DNA of 64,000 nucleotides from Coccinella septempunctata (Eukaryota > Arthropoda > Insecta > Coleoptera > Coccinellidae), in NCBI RefSeq assembly GCF_907165205.1, contig NC_058194.1:27776856-27840855 (forward strand). The letters run 5' to 3'. Each line of letters starts with the position of its first letter. The first letter of the stretch is position 1. A program made the translations under genes and the position numbers. The notes under the pieces are model-generated. The model had not been told where the DNA came from. It made no database searches and saw nothing but the letters and a program-made list of their open reading frames with translations. Positions 10,775-23,702 of this stretch are shown piece after piece.

Positions 10775-12620
10775 GTTAGGCCCTAAAGAGGTGTTTTCGA
10801 AATGAAGCTTGATATGAATGTTGAAGAGTATTATTTTCTGCGTCAAATGAGACCAGGCACATGTTATTCGGACTTACTGTTTCCGTTATATTGGTTCTCA
10901 AAGTTTGACCAGTTTTTCAGAATAATGAAAAATATTCTTTTCAACACCAAATTTGTGAAAATATGTATTTTCTAAAATAACCTATTAATGATGAGCGTTT
11001 TTTTACCACCCATTCAGAACAAATACATTTCAAGTTGTGTCACTTCCGAGCATTTTCTACATTAATGAACCCAACTGGCGTATTTGGACTCTTAACCTAC
11101 TCTGAAACTTAACATTTCCTAGCATTCTTTTGCATGAAGTTGAAGTGTTCATTCCTCAATGCCAATAGGCAATAGTGCAAAAATAGGGTTTAATTTTAGA
11201 TTCACCAATTCGACTATTGAAAGTTTTCACTCTTGAATGACCAACGATGTTTTCAGCATGGTATTAACAACATTGTCCTTGGACATGCAACTGACAATGT
11301 TCCATCAGGAGCCTAACATTGACTTTCTGGCCAATGTGAGCTCAGCATATGGCAGCTGCTAGACCTTCTTTATTTGAGACAGCAACAATATCAAGAATCT
11401 TCTGCTTGTGCTAGTCAGAGTGTGTTTCCTCATGGGGTTGGCTCACTGCAACTACTAGAACTGGAGAGCAAACTTAGAATGTTCTTTCTCAAGCTCACAG
11501 AAAGGCTCGAATGCAGAATGTGTTAGCTTTTGAGGGTTGATCAGTTTTTTTCTTTTCTCTTGCCACAATGCCCTGCCTCCACAGAAATATTTCGCTGTTG
11601 CTCCTTGATGTAACTTCATTCCTGAGTAAGCAAGGACCTTGGATATAGGATTACAGGACACCAGAAGTTCTAGCTGTCTACAGATAGCTAAGGTAGGGCA
11701 GAACACAGGATTCATGACCGGAGGGCATCGAAAGGCACAGTTTGGGCCCACATTACCGTAGATCTGTATCCTTGTCGGATTTTCCAAAGATTTTTCAATT
11801 GGAGGAGCTCTTTTTCTCATCATGGTAACCGTCTTTCTTGAATACCCTCTATTGATCATTTCCATTATCTCCACTATTGAGATTTTCTCATAATAACGTA
11901 GTTAACGCATGAAAACGAGCACCATGAATCAACTTCGAGACGAATGGGCACAAAAAAGCAACGACGCTCTCCACCCTAATTATCATACAACCCGACCACC
12001 GAATCTGATACAATTTCTGTGCCAAGTTCGCCCGGCAGCAAACTGACCACCTGTTGAAAACGGAACGCCACCAGTTTTTCCTCGCGGTTGCCAAACCCCC
12101 ACATCTGTTTCCCGGATGGTCCAGGCGCCGACGGTCTGCACCTACGTGTTGGAAATTCTAGATTGCGTTAGGGGTATATACCTGCCACGACCGCAACTTC
12201 GGCACGGATTTGGCTGCGGTACGAGCTCCGGACGTTTCAAAAATTCAAACTACGTACCCACTTAGGAGCGGCTCCAGTAATGGCTCGTGCACACGTAGGG
12301 TAAAGGCGACCACACACGTGAGCGCGAGGAGGGGACATGACGGAGCTGTCTTTGACATCTGGGGATTTTTATTCCTCTCAGTTTTGGTACATTGTGAGTG
12401 AAATTCCATAAGGTGTCCAAGTTTATTTACCCTATAGGAACGATCTCATTATGCACGATTACTTCTACGCAACATATTCATATAAATTGCGACTAACTAC
12501 TGACTTCTAAGACAACTAACTATTCGACTTATATGACTTTATGAACCGACTACTCAAGAAAATTTGTGTCTTGTGTCCTACGTCTTGGCTAAGCCCTTCA
12601 GAGCTGCTGCCACCTGGTCC
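10775..12620. other. Intronic sequence, possible old coding remnant at 11455-11874
   Basis: A 139-codon minus-strand frame (11455-11874) and neighbouring frames have no recognised domain. One stretch (GHCGKRKKKTDQP in another frame) faintly recalls an RNase H end, so this could be a very old retroelement. Bases 11880-12380 are CpG-rich and repeat-free. Neither part supports a gene call. Confidence 0.4.
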
Positions 12621-13300
12621 ATTCCATTGTTGTATCCCGCTACCGAGAATAAATCTACAAAAAGACTCAAAAAACAAAAGTATCGGTACGATAAAACTAA
12701 TTTCTTTGGGACCCAACTGTGACCTACAGATCCTTTCACACTCCGAGCATGGATAGTCACCAACCAGATCTGGCCGCCGCTGTATTCTTCTCGAGTCTCC
12801 ATTATAACTGTGGATCAGAGACCTCCACTGTGATCTGTCTAACGCTAGTTGTTCCCAGTTTTGATTGCCATTAACTGATTTTAGGGATTTATGCAGTATA
12901 TCCTGAAACCGCTTATACTGGCCTCTTGGTTTCCGAGTTCCCTCTGTGAATTCACCATACAGAGCTATTTTGGGGAGTCTTGTGTCTTGCATCCTCAGAA
13001 TGTGGCCGCTCCATCTGAGTCGGGCCCTCGTTACTTGCGTCTCAATTGTTATACAACTCGCGCGTTGCAAGACTTCCGCATTTATAACTTTGTGGTACCA
13101 TCTGATGTGCATTATTTGTCTTAGATGACGTTGTTGCGTTTGTTCAAGCTGTTTAATATGTCGCCTGTAGGGCGTCCAGCTTTCACTTCCGTAAAGGAGC
13201 GTTGGGACGACCACTGCTTTGTAAACAGCTGTTTTGGTCTTCATATTGAGGTCATAATTTTGAAACACCATGTCCTTTAGCTTCCAGAATGCCCATGATG
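12621..13300 (-). mobile_element. Family A non-LTR retrotransposon, 5'-truncated copy 3
   Basis: An uninterrupted minus-strand frame from about 13300 to 12640 carries the whole family A C-terminal segment: YGSESWTPYRRHIKQLEQTQ, RQIMHIRWYHKVINAEVLQR, RLRWSGHILRMQDTRLPKIA, NWEQLALDRSQWRSLIHSYN and RRPDLVGDYPCSECERICRS. The last opens the zinc-finger motif, then the frame leaves the consensus (RSQLGPKEIS). The 3' end near 12621-12650 has GAATAAATCTAC but a shortened tail. Truncation occurs at the same place as copies 5 and 6 (GGGCATTCTGGAAGCTA). Confidence 0.9.
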
Positions 13301-15507
13301 TCAATACCACCTGGTATTGACAAATCCGACGAGCTTAAGATGTTACCTCGTTAGGTTTCAGGTCAGGATTTCCAAATGTATGGTTACCTACTAGGCTAGC
13401 CAGTGCTGAACACCTTCCAACCCCTTCTCAAACATTAATGTTACATAAAAGATTATGTTCTTCTAGTGTCTACAAGTTTTGTGAGATCACCTCGTTAATA
13501 AATCTCGCGAAACAAATGAAAATTGACAGGAACGCCTGGGTCTTGTCGCTTCCCCCAATTTCGCAGATTCCGATGATATACTACAGGCAATTTTATATAC
13601 GAATCTCAGATTTACAATAACCCGAGTAGGACGTATCCAAGCAAATATATATCTATAACACTTCGCTAAAGTTTTTTAGACGTCACGGCGTCGGATTCAG
13701 TTATTTACTGCCGACAGGCGTAGCTGGATTTTTTACACGTTCGAACTGAACGCTATTTGTTATTTTAGGTGAGAGAGATACAGATCCCATTATTTGGAAT
13801 CCAGAACTTTATTATTGTATTTATTATACATGTACATAAGAAAAACTTTCGACTTGGGGTCTTGATAATTCAAACTTTCGCCATATATTGTAAAATATGA
13901 GATATGGCTCTGGTTGTGGAAAAAACAGCGGGAAAGAGTTGGCAGGGAGCAGGGTCGGCTTTCAGAATATTCGCTGTGGAATTTCAGAAGATTGTGGGTA
14001 TTCTTTCCTCGTGCATCGTGATCCAAATACGAAATTGAAAACATTTGGCTATGATTGAAATCAACTATCGGTAATTATCAAATAAATTTAAACACTGAAT
14101 AAAAAATCATTGAAAATAACAAAGAGTGAAACAGAAGCGTCACAATGAATTACATAGTTCAGTTGTTCTTTTCGCTGTTTGAATAAGTTTCAGAATCGTG
14201 TCAAGGTTCAATATTTGCCCAGCCATTATCGAAACCAAATTCATGGTGCATTGTTGGCGTGTGAGAGATTCAATACCCTTTGAATTACAACCTTCATTCC
14301 TATTGTCTGTTTGTACTCCTTGAGGGCAAGCCCTTGCTCGGTTTCTGTGATCACTCGCTACATTGACAAACCAATATTGAGCTCCTATTCAGATTTGCGA
14401 GTATCTGTTTCCGTCATTATAGTTCCAAACCCGCAGAGATATAGATGGGATAGATAGGAAACGGTGGAGAGGCATGTCAGAGTTTGATTGATGCTCGTCG
14501 GGATTACACTTCTTATTGATCACTTTCGGAATTGATTCCATGTGGGGGAATTCCCACGTGTACTCTACGAATTATTCAGGGGAAATCATACCCTTTGTCT
14601 CAGAGCCCAGTAATCGTTCGTTAGGTTGTTTTTTCATAATCAGAGGTTGAACGCAAAGGTTAGACAGACGAGTTACTACCATGAATAGAAGGTAATGAAA
14701 ACAGGGTTCAACTATTGAAACATTCGAACTTTTATAATGATTAGTGAAGTACAGAAGTACAGTGACATGTAACTAATTAAAATTCTTATTTTCCAAAATA
14801 AAATGGCTTTCTTTGGAAGGAGTCCTGGTCACGGCACCAATTAAGTTTTTTATTAGTTTGAGAGTGAGTAAGATCGGACAATAAATCGAAAAACCTTCGA
14901 AATCGTATTCAAATGCTATATACATTCAATTTCTGAATAATGTATGTTGTTTTCAATTGTTTTTAAACTTGCCCAGTTTATTGAGACTGAAACGAGTCTT
15001 ATCTCCTTCTATTCTTCACTGAAACAACGTAACAGCATTTTCCCCACCTCTCCATTGAAAAAATATCGAAACTTTCCACGGGCAAGTGAAAAAGTGATGG
15101 CTCTATTGATTCCCCAAGATTCATTTCCAGTAATTCCGCCGCTTCGCTTCGTCCCAGCTTCACCGAACGGCTCGACTGCCGAGCTGAGAGCTTATATTGT
15201 CGAGAGGGTCCATTATTGCAAGATTACAGTTCATTAGTTGCTCGGACAAATCTCCGATGTGCCGAAATATATCCCACGTCAATGTGGGAGGTTCGGATTT
15301 TACGAACAGTGTCAAACGGGATTCTTGCGGAGGAAAGTAACAGATTGGGTGTACTGGAGCTGATGATCTCCGAGCCATGGATGGACTGGGTAACGTTTTA
15401 GTCGCTTTATCACCTAAAATTCGATGTAGGGTTCGATTTTTGGGATACTGGACTCCATACTTGAGGTGAGATGAGAAATTGAGGAAGTTTAGTATTCAGG
15501 ATCAACG
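13301..15507. other. Intronic sequence, no gene
   Basis: An AT-rich stretch with short frames only. Bases 15060-15370 are GC-richer. No miniature-element pair or retroelement was recognised. Position 14544-14566 has a small GTGGGGGAATTCCCAC palindrome. Confidence 0.5.
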
Positions 15508-16394
15508 AACAACCTGGTGAGTCCGCCAGAACGCCTTCAAAAAGACATCAGACTGGAGGATGAAACTCTAGAACAGGTAGAGCAGTTCAAATACTTGGGA
15601 AGCTTCATAAATACTAGGGCTATCCTAGACACGGAAATACACAACTGAATCAATTCGGCATCACGGGCATTCTAGAAGCTAAAGGACAGAGTGTTTCAAA
15701 ATTACGACCTCGATCTGAAGACCAAGACAGCTGTTTACAAAGCAGTGGTCCTCCCAACGATTCTTTACGGAAGATAAAGCTGGACGCCCTACAGGCAACA
15801 TATTGAACAGCTTGAACCAATGCAACAACGGCATCCAAGACAAATCATGCACATCAGATGGTTCCACCACCAAGTTTCAAATGCAGAAGTCTTGCAGCAC
15901 GCGAGTTGTATAACAATTGAGACTCCAGTAACGAGGGCCCGCCTCTGATGGAGCGGCCATATTCTGAGGATGCAAGACATAAGGCTCCCCAAAATAGCTC
16001 TGTATGGCGAATTCACAGAGGGAGTCCGGAAACCAGGAGGCCAGTATGAGCGGTTTAAGGATATACTGCATCAATCCCTATAATCAGCCAATGCCAATCA
16101 TAAGTGGGACCAACTAGCGTTAGACAAATCACAGTGGAGGTCTTTGGTCCACAGTTATAATGGAGACTCGAGAAGAATACAGCGGCGGCCAGATCTGGTT
16201 GGTGACTATCTATGCCCTGAGTGTGGAAGGATCTGTAGGTCACGGTTGGGTCTCTTCAGTGCCAGGAGGCCACACAGTTGCAAGTAGCCCTAAGAACTCA
16301 AAAGTTTGACCGCACCGATAGTTTTGTTTCTGAGTCCTTTTGTAGATTTATTCTCGGTAACGAGATACAGCAGTGAATGACTGAATGAATGAAT
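15508..16394 (+). mobile_element. Family A non-LTR retrotransposon, 5'-truncated copy 4
   Basis: It begins with the segment shared with copy 1 (GGTGAGTCCGCC at 15513; EQVEQFKYLGSFIN region near 15580) and runs through the complete C-terminal part and 3' UTR to a tail of GAATGA repeats (16374-16394). Stops and frameshifts are frequent (for example TAA after CGGAAGA at 15776). The C2H2-like C-terminal finger near 16212-16272 has lost its first His (GCC for CAC). It is an inactive copy. Confidence 0.88.
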
Positions 16395-17351
16395 CTGCAT
16401 GTCGAGACGGCCACGGCAACTTGTGTTTTGTCCAAAATAGACCTTACCATTTGTCTCTGCTTAGTAGAACCAAAGGGGAACTTAATCTTTGGTCGGACAT
16501 CAACAGGCAGAGAAATAATCAACATAAGGTGCTAGCAGGTGCCGCATGGTAGGACTGTCGACGCTTCACAATCTCCACATAAACCAGTGGGTTGCGGTAG
16601 CTAGAAATCGAATGCTCAATCTTAACTACCATCCGTTCCACATCGACCACATTCAAATCTTGAGTTTTTTTTCCAAGGCCATTCAGAAGGTGAACGTTTG
16701 GAAGCGACGTAAGCCAGTCAATATCCTTCCACCGCTCCCGTTTCGCATTCAAAGCTCCATTTCCGAGGCACACAGACGGAACTGAAGAATATAAGCCCGA
16801 TACTACAGCCCACAGTGTATCGAATTCGGCAACCATTGAATTGGATATTATTCATTATTGTCTTTGAGGCGGTGCGGCAGTCTGGAGATGGCAATCCTCC
16901 ATGCCGGAAGATGATTTCCGTTCTACTAATGATGGGAGCGGGAAGCCGCTGATGAAATAAAGGATTCAGAGATGCTGCTTTGGAAACCCGAAACCCAATA
17001 ACCATGTAATAATCTTCCTGGCATGTGGAACAGATTGAGTTTCCTCCACGTCCCCGAATGTTTCCACAAATATTCCGGAAGGCAGTGGCGAATTATGAAG
17101 AAAACTCAATTTTGTCTGACACGACGACAGCGCCCTAACTTTTCGGTTTCGATGCGGAGCACGGCGACATCTTACATCGAACTGTCCGACCCGAAAAATT
17201 TCATTTCGCCCCCTTTTTTGACGCGTTTGGCCGTGAAGAGAGGATTGGACGTCGGTCGGGCAAACTTATCAGCCGCCAAATTTATATTCTCGGTTACAGG
17301 AGGGACGTTTCGAAATCTACTCGCTTTTTCACCACGAGAAAGTTGTTCGAT
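16395..17351. other. Intronic sequence, CpG-rich from 16680
   Basis: No repeat family is recognised. Open frames at 16519-16836, 16718-17005 and 17023-17403 overlap on both strands and lack domains; their openness fits the GC-rich composition. It may be a conserved noncoding block. Confidence 0.45.
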
Positions 17352-17353
17352 GT

Positions 17354-17562
17354 ACAGGGTGGGCAAAATTCGTTGTCTATTCCAGCTAGAAGAAAACGGA
17401 TGACACATTTTCGAGTTCATCTTCGGAGAAACAAAGAATGGTGAAAACCGCAGCCTCCTACGATACCTCGTTTTTAAGTTATCGTAGTGACAATTTCCTT
17501 AAGTTCTCATGACTTTTTTGTCTTTGAAGTTACGAATTTGAAACTTGAACTTTCTACAGTCA
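17354..17562. mobile_element. Half of a TACAGGGTGGGC palindromic miniature element
   Basis: Starts TACAGGGTGGGCAAAATTCG at 17355, and continues with GAAGAAAACGGATGACACAT, AAACAAAGAATGGTGAAAAC and GCAGCCTCCTACGATACCTC, matching 24739-24975. Only one arm is present; the other half is missing. Confidence 0.8.
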
Positions 17563-17670
17563 AATAAATAATTCCTTATGAACCATAATTGATGATATCT
17601 ATCATTAAAAAAAAAAGAATGTAAAACATGGTAAGTTTTTGCATATGGTTCATAAGGAATTATTTATTTA
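17563..17670. repeat. Short inverted repeat (about 24-bp arms)
   Basis: AATAAATAATTCCTTATGAACCAT at 17564-17587 is the reverse complement of 17645-17669. The loop contains a run of A. It may be a remnant of a small miniature element. Confidence 0.7.
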
Positions 17671-18850
17671 TCACTGGAGAGAAAACCGATGGCCGATTAG
17701 TTGAAATAAAGAGGTTTCCGATACAAATTCGAATCAAAATTCGCCATCTATTTAGGAACAACCTGTAACTTTTTTCTCTTGCATATTAGTGTAGTAAAAT
17801 CTAAAACATGGTTTAAGTAACAGTTCCTGAAAATTTCATCTTTTTGGCGTGAAGAGAAAAGAAATAGCTGAAAATTCAAGACGAAAAACAGTTTTTTGTG
17901 AATAACTCAGAAAATATCCACGCAAGGGTGTGATGCATACACTCACATTATTTTTTAACGAAGATTCAATATCAGCCATAAAAAATGGGGTTCTAATTTG
18001 AAAAAATTGATTTTTCACGATTTTGTCATCCCTAACTTTGAAAGCGATTTTTTCACCCCCTGTATCATGAATCGCGATTTCGATTTTTAAAGTGGATACA
18101 TCTATCTTACGTCTTGAAAAATCTCAAAAATGAAAATTTTCCATCCAAAAACCTCGAAGTTATTCTTGTTTCAGCGGAGCTCTATTTTCGATTTTTTTTT
18201 CGAATTTTCCCGCTCAGAGAGAATTTTCCAACCAAAACTGAAAAATGTTACATCAAAATAACTTGAAATTTTCTAAGGAATCTATTTCTGCAATAAAAAA
18301 ATGGTGTTCTAATTTGAAAAACGGAAGTTGACGTCATTTCCGGAAAAACCGGAGGTGCTCATGCCTTGAAAATATTTTAGATTTCATCAGCATCGTGAAA
18401 TACTCATAAGTGCTGAATTTCATGAAAATACGTTCAGTAGTTTCCCGTATAAATATGGGTGAGGTTCCTCGTGAAAGACCCTGTATAGGAATATCGAAAA
18501 CCGTTAAAAATAAAGGGATGCTTAAATTACAAAAAGTAGTGCACCAGTATAATCGCTACATAGGATTATGACTACCCACCGAATGTCGTGTAGTTATCTC
18601 CAAAAACAAATGAGTTATAAAGAAAAATAGCTAATCTTGATTTTCAGTTTTTTCGAGATATCTCAGGAATCATCAGACATGTTTGGGAACTGTTTACACC
18701 CACCCACTCATCCTTGAATAACGCAACTTTTTTGATCTAAGCTGCCCTATATTTCTAACGGTTTTCGATATCCCTGTAGTCCCCCTCTAAATAGTTCTAA
18801 CCCTGTATAGTTTCGGTTCTTTTTCTTGTGGACACCCTGTACACTAATAC
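17671..18850. mobile_element. Composite of decayed miniature elements, with a palindrome at 18480-18775
   Basis: Bases 18480-18515 (CCTGTATAGGAATATCGAAA, then ACCGTTA) are the inverse of 18745-18775 (TAACGGTTTTCGATATCCCT), defining an element of about 300 bp. More CCTGTA ends occur at 18058, 18810 and 18836. The two GGGGTTCTAATTTGAAAAA-like strings at 17987 and 18302 show an internal duplication. No coding frame. Confidence 0.55.
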
Positions 18851-18980
18851 TGCAAATTCGTGCGAAAACTCCACAATTTTTGAGCGTGCAATACTTCTTC
18901 TGATTGCTTTTCTAGTTTGATTTGAGTATTTCGTTCAGAAATACCATAAAGTAACGACATAACATTACCATCGCACAGGC

Positions 18981-19183
18981 TGCTATTCTCGAGCATTCGC
19001 AATATATGCGATCGTTCGCATCGAAGAACGTTGTGATATTTTTAACAGCAAGAAGCATTGTGTGCTTTCTATGGGCTAAACACTTTGGTGAAACTCTGCA
19101 AAACTCTGCTATTTGCTGTTAAAAACATCACAACGTTTTTCCATGCGTACGATCGCATATATTGCGAATGCTCGAGAATAGCA
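18981..19183. repeat. Inverted repeat with about 70-bp arms
   Basis: The left arm 18981-19051 (TGCTATTCTCGAGCATTCGC…) and right arm 19113-19183 are reverse complements with few mismatches, around a 60-bp loop. It probably forms a stable hairpin in RNA or single-stranded DNA. No coding content. Confidence 0.85.
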
Positions 19184-19998
19184 GACCAGGACCTATTCGA
19201 GTGGAATCGCAACGATGCTCCACTGGAATCGAATTCTGTATCAGCTCGTACGTTGCAGATAGTCCCGAAATTAAGACAACGAACTACAACCTCCCCAACG
19301 TACAAAACTCTGACCGTGACGTTGAACAATATCCATATGCAAATAAACGGGGGTTATCTCTGGTCCGCACAATATCGAAACGTGTATTCGTTCCGAAATG
19401 AGGCCCTGGATGTGGGTCGAAGGACTGGCGGAAAGCTTCACGCGATTTACACTCCAGTAATTCCGATAATTGACATCGGATAATTACAATTTCAGGCAAT
19501 GCTCCCGAACGATATATTAACGAAGGTTCTCTCCTCGACATCGGCAAAAAGAGCATTCAATTAACTTTCTCAAAGAGCAAGCATGTTAATGCCTCACTGC
19601 GGATCAGATTGGAATATGTTTGATATAATGAAGGCCTGGTAGTGAAGCAACAACAAAGAAGTCGACCAGAATGAGCTGAACGAAATCGAGGACCGAATAC
19701 AGAAGTTGGGATCGAATTTAGAAAGACGTATTTTTCAGTTTGGGAAAATGCATAGAGGAAGTTTCAGAATAAAATACCTACGAAGAAAACAACCGAGAAA
19801 TAATCGTCATGTTTCACTGATTATCACAATAATTGTACCGAAATATCTAGGGTACAGGCGGCTTGAGAAACAAGTAGCAGACGAAATTTCTGAAATTTTT
19901 TTCGTTTTTTGAACTATCTCGACATGGGTCATTTTTTCGACTGATTCGAGGTTGTAGATTACGAATATGCAATCAGATTCTTCCTAGGATTAGTATTC
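19184..19998. other. Intronic sequence, no gene
   Basis: Overlapping frames (19058-19483 plus strand; 19284-19556 minus strand) lack recognisable domains. No repeat was identified. Confidence 0.45.
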
Positions 19999-21035
19999 TA
20001 GGAAACGAATCGCTTATAGTGGAAAATTTCGAAAAAATTGGTGAACTTTTAAGAGCTATAACAGCCAGAAAAAAGTTACTGGTTATATACTGATTTTTTT
20101 GATGATAAAGTGATCCTTTGGTGATGAAAAAATCTAATTGTCATTCACCCACCACGAACAGTTGAGATTTTATGATTTTTCAGCCAAGGTTCAAAATCTC
20201 GAATTTTCCTTCTACCATAACTTGAAAACAAATCCTTTCAGCAAAATTTTGTTTGCATTTTCGTAATGTACGACCCCAATTTAGTGAACACTTCAATTTT
20301 GGTGAAAGTTGGGAAGATCCAAAATTTTTCAAATTTTCCATACATATTGCATGGAAAAATTGCGATTTTTCGAAAAATATTTTTGGTCTCCGATCTAAAC
20401 CAAAGTTACACTATCTACTAATTAGAGGGCGTAGATAACGAATATGCAAACAGATATTTTTGAAACAATTTATTTTTCAAGTTATGGTCCATGAAAAATT
20501 TTGGAAATTTTGGACTGCGAAGGTAAAAAATTTCGAATTTTCCATCTACCATAACTTGAAAACTAGTCCTTTCAGCGAAATTCTGTTTGCATCTTCGTGT
20601 TGTACGCCCTCGATTTATTAAACACTACAGTTTTGGTTGAAATTGGGAAAATCGAAAATTTTTCAAATTTTCCATACCTACAAATGCATGGAAAAATTGC
20701 GATTTTTCGAAAAATATTTTGGGTCTCCAATCGAAACCCAAGTTAAACTGTCGACTATTTCGAGGGCGTAGATAACGAATATGCAAACAGATATTTAGAA
20801 ATTTATTTTTCAAGTTGTGGTCCATGAAAAATTGGCAAAATTTTGGAGCTTCGCGGAAAAAATCATAGAATCAGAACTGTTCGCGGTAGAAGCATGAAAA
20901 TTAGGAGTTTCTATTCGCAAAGGATCAATCTTTCACCGAAAAAATCATCATATGTCTAATTCTTTTTTTCTTGCTGCTACCGCTCCTCAAAGTTGACCAA
21001 TTTTTTTCGAAATTTTCCACTAGAAGTGATTTATT
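19999..21035. mobile_element. Inverted-repeat element of about 1 kb with an internal tandem duplication
   Basis: The ends are inverted: TAGTGGAAAATTTCGAAAAA at 20017 recurs complemented near 21025, and GAACAGTTGAGATTTTATGA near 20156 recurs complemented near 20880, giving arms of up to about 190 bp. The interior carries two tandem copies of a unit of about 335 bp (20193-20528, 20529-20850). No coding frame. It is probably a nonautonomous DNA element. Confidence 0.7.
20193..20850. repeat. Two tandem copies of a unit of about 335 bp
   Basis: The string TCTACCATAACTTGAAAAC occurs at about 20210 and 20548, AATTTTTCAAATTTTCCATA at about 20322 and 20657, and GATAACGAATATGCAAACAG at about 20434 and 20770. 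Each unit also holds internal dyads (CATAACTTGAAAA / TTTTCAAGTTATG). It looks like the start of satellite-like amplification inside a mobile element. Confidence 0.8.
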
Positions 21036-22404
21036 TAATACTGATCCTACAACAGGGCAACAGGGGAAAACTGCAAACCGCTCCACGTCTATGTCCGCGA
21101 AAAATGTCAAATGGAAGTGTTGACCCTGCAGCCCTGGAAAATTTGTGATTTTTGACGTTTACCAAACGCAAACAAATCCACGTCAGTTGACATGAGTGAC
21201 AGAAGTGAGGTTAGCACCGACCACAGAAAGGGGTGGGTAGACCTATTTAACTCATCGATAGCGGAGAATAGTGTTTTTGGTCTCGGTATTTCATTATGGT
21301 TTTTCAGATCAAATGGCTAGTATCATTCTTCAAAATAATACGACTTAAGGATGATGTTCAGCTCACAGGACCCTATATATTTCAATCTGGGAACCCTATA
21401 TACAAGCAAAATATTTTTAAATATGCTATTCTTCGTTTTTGCGTGTATATCACCTGGTGAATAGGATATATATTTGTATCGCGTTTCCTGACCTCTGGAA
21501 TAATTGAATTCCAGTTGCAAATACGTTTTTTTTTGTGCGCATAGGGATAGGGTTCATAGTTAGCCAGAATGAACCCCAGCCAAATGGCCACTAGGCGGAA
21601 AATTGGGATATTTCCAGCAGTTTACAAAGTTAATGAGCACTTTGAACTGAATTCATAATCGCGCATCACTTCGAACAACCCTAGTTGTTTTTGTTCGTCA
21701 TTAACTTCACGTGAATAGACTGCCGTTTGTAACGAACGATCATTGGATAATAGTTCCGCTCGTAATCAAAATTAATTCGACGCATTTACCGAAGTAATGT
21801 GTCATTTTGATTGTGGAACGTGAAATCTACCCAATAGCAGGCTGTTCCATTGTCGAATATATATATCGTACGGTTCGTATTTTGATTCTCGTGAAGCTAT
21901 TGTCACAGGGAACGTTTTAAAATTCATAAAACGAATTGCATCGCGTTATTTATGCGAAAATATGCCGGTAATCGCGATTTGGCAAAAATTACAACGATGA
22001 TACAATGTGCAGGTACAGATCCGATCGAATAGTTTGTAATTTCAGTGTTCGCGTTGGATCAACTGAATATGGTATCCATCAATACTGCGTTTTCATAATA
22101 AACTCTGTTATTTCTGGCGGACGAATTTCCCGAATGAAATGTCGACGAATTGTTTTTATCGATGTAGCATGGCTATGGCTCAGAGTAATTTGCTCATTAC
22201 TCAGTCACTTGGCTACACAGTTGTTCGAGTTCTGAAAATTCTATCAATATATCAGAAATTGATGCGAATAGAAGAGTCGAAGACAAGCACGCCTCTATAT
22301 TCATTAGTGAAAAAAAAAATCGTTCCTAGGTTTTAGAAACCACCATAAAACTAGCGCATGGATCCTTGAGAAAAAATCGAAATAGACTCCATTCATTCTG
22401 AACA
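21036..22404. other. Intronic sequence, no gene
   Basis: Single-copy looking, AT-rich; short frames only. Nothing recognised. Confidence 0.5.
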
Positions 22405-22406
22405 TA

Positions 22407-23700
22407 CAAGGATGTATTGATATCTAGTTAGCCTAGACCAGTTCCATGCATAAAAAAAATATTGAGTTACCATAGCAACGAACGATAAGTCATTAGAAGT
22501 GTCAGTGTGAGGTTTGAGGTCGAAAAAGTAAACCAGAGTTACGAAATAAATCAAAAGAAAGATGACGTCCACCGAAATTGTGGAAATCAAAAAATTAGAG
22601 TATCGAGCCATCATCAAGTACCTGTATTTGAAAGGGTTAGAGGTAGGCAGATTTAAGATATGCTTACTACCCTTGGTGATCAATGTTCTTCGTATGCGAC
22701 CGTGAAAAATTGGACTGCAAGCTTCAAAAGAGGTAAATTTTCTAATGAAGATGATGACAGATGAGGAAGGTCAGTTTCTGTGTCTGTGCCTGAAAATATC
22801 GATGCAGTTCATGACATGATTTTATCAGACCGTCGAATTGGGCTGAAACGGATATCTGGAGCACTGAATATTTCATACGAACGCGTTCATCATATAGTTC
22901 ACGTCAATTCGAACATGAGAAAAATTGCAGTAAAATGGATCCCCAAATGTTTGAATGTTGACCAAAAGCGTGCAAGGGTAGAAGCATCGCGTTAGATCTG
23001 TGCTCGATTTGGAAACGATGTAGACTTCTTAAACCGAATTGTTACTGTGGATGAGACCTGGGTACATTTCTACGATCCAGAAACAAAGCAACAATCGATA
23101 GAATGGCGACACTCTGGTTCTCCAAGACCTAAGAAGTTTCGTGTCCAAAAATCTGCTGGAAAAATTCTTGCTTCAGTTTTTTTGGGATTGCCATGGAGTA
23201 ATCATGATTCATTTTTTGCAAAAGGGTAGAAGAATAACCGGAGATTCCTATTACTATTCGACATCACTGACCACTCTACGGAAAAAAATTGAAGAGAAAA
23301 GACGCGGAAAGCTATCCAAAGATGTTTTGTTTTTGCAGGACAACGCCCCCCCTCACAAATCTCATGTTACCATGCAAAAAATTCGTGATTTAGAGTTTGA
23401 ATTACTGAAACACCTCCCTTATTTACTAGATTTGGCTCTATCCAACTATCATATCTTTCCCCAACTGAAAAAAAGTTTAAAAGGTAGTAAATTTTCTTCC
23501 AACGAGGAGGTAATAAAGCTGTGGAGGTCTGGTTTGCAGAGCAAGAAGAAACATTTTTTTTTGAAAGGTCTAGAGACGTTGCAGGTTCGCTGTAATAAAT
23601 GTATCCTAGTAGGAGGAGAATATGTTGAGTAATAAAATTTTTTGACATTGAAATTTTGTTTGGTTCTATAGTAGGCTAAGAATTTTTCAATATATCCTCG
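22407..23700 (+). mobile_element. Mariner element, copy 1 (full length, broken transposase)
   Basis: A 1294-bp element flanked by TA (22405-22406, 23701-23702), with inverted ends related to CGAGGATATATTGA. Transposase pieces in order are: an N-terminal HTH (ILSDRRIGLKRISGALNIS near 22830), WIPKCLNVDQKRARVEASR, VDETWVHFYDPE at about 23045 (first Asp) and LFLQDNAPPHKS at about 23340 (second Asp). Exactly 34 residues later stands Asn where the third catalytic Asp belongs (LALSNYHIFP). Frameshifts and a stop after EASR also break it. The family is DD34D mariner; this copy cannot encode an active enzyme. Confidence 0.93.
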
Positions 23701-23702
23701 TA

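Noticed and set aside
11455..11874. 139-codon minus-strand frame with a GHCGKRKK-like stretch nearby
   Set aside because: The hint of RNase H is too weak and out of frame; recorded only as a possible remnant.
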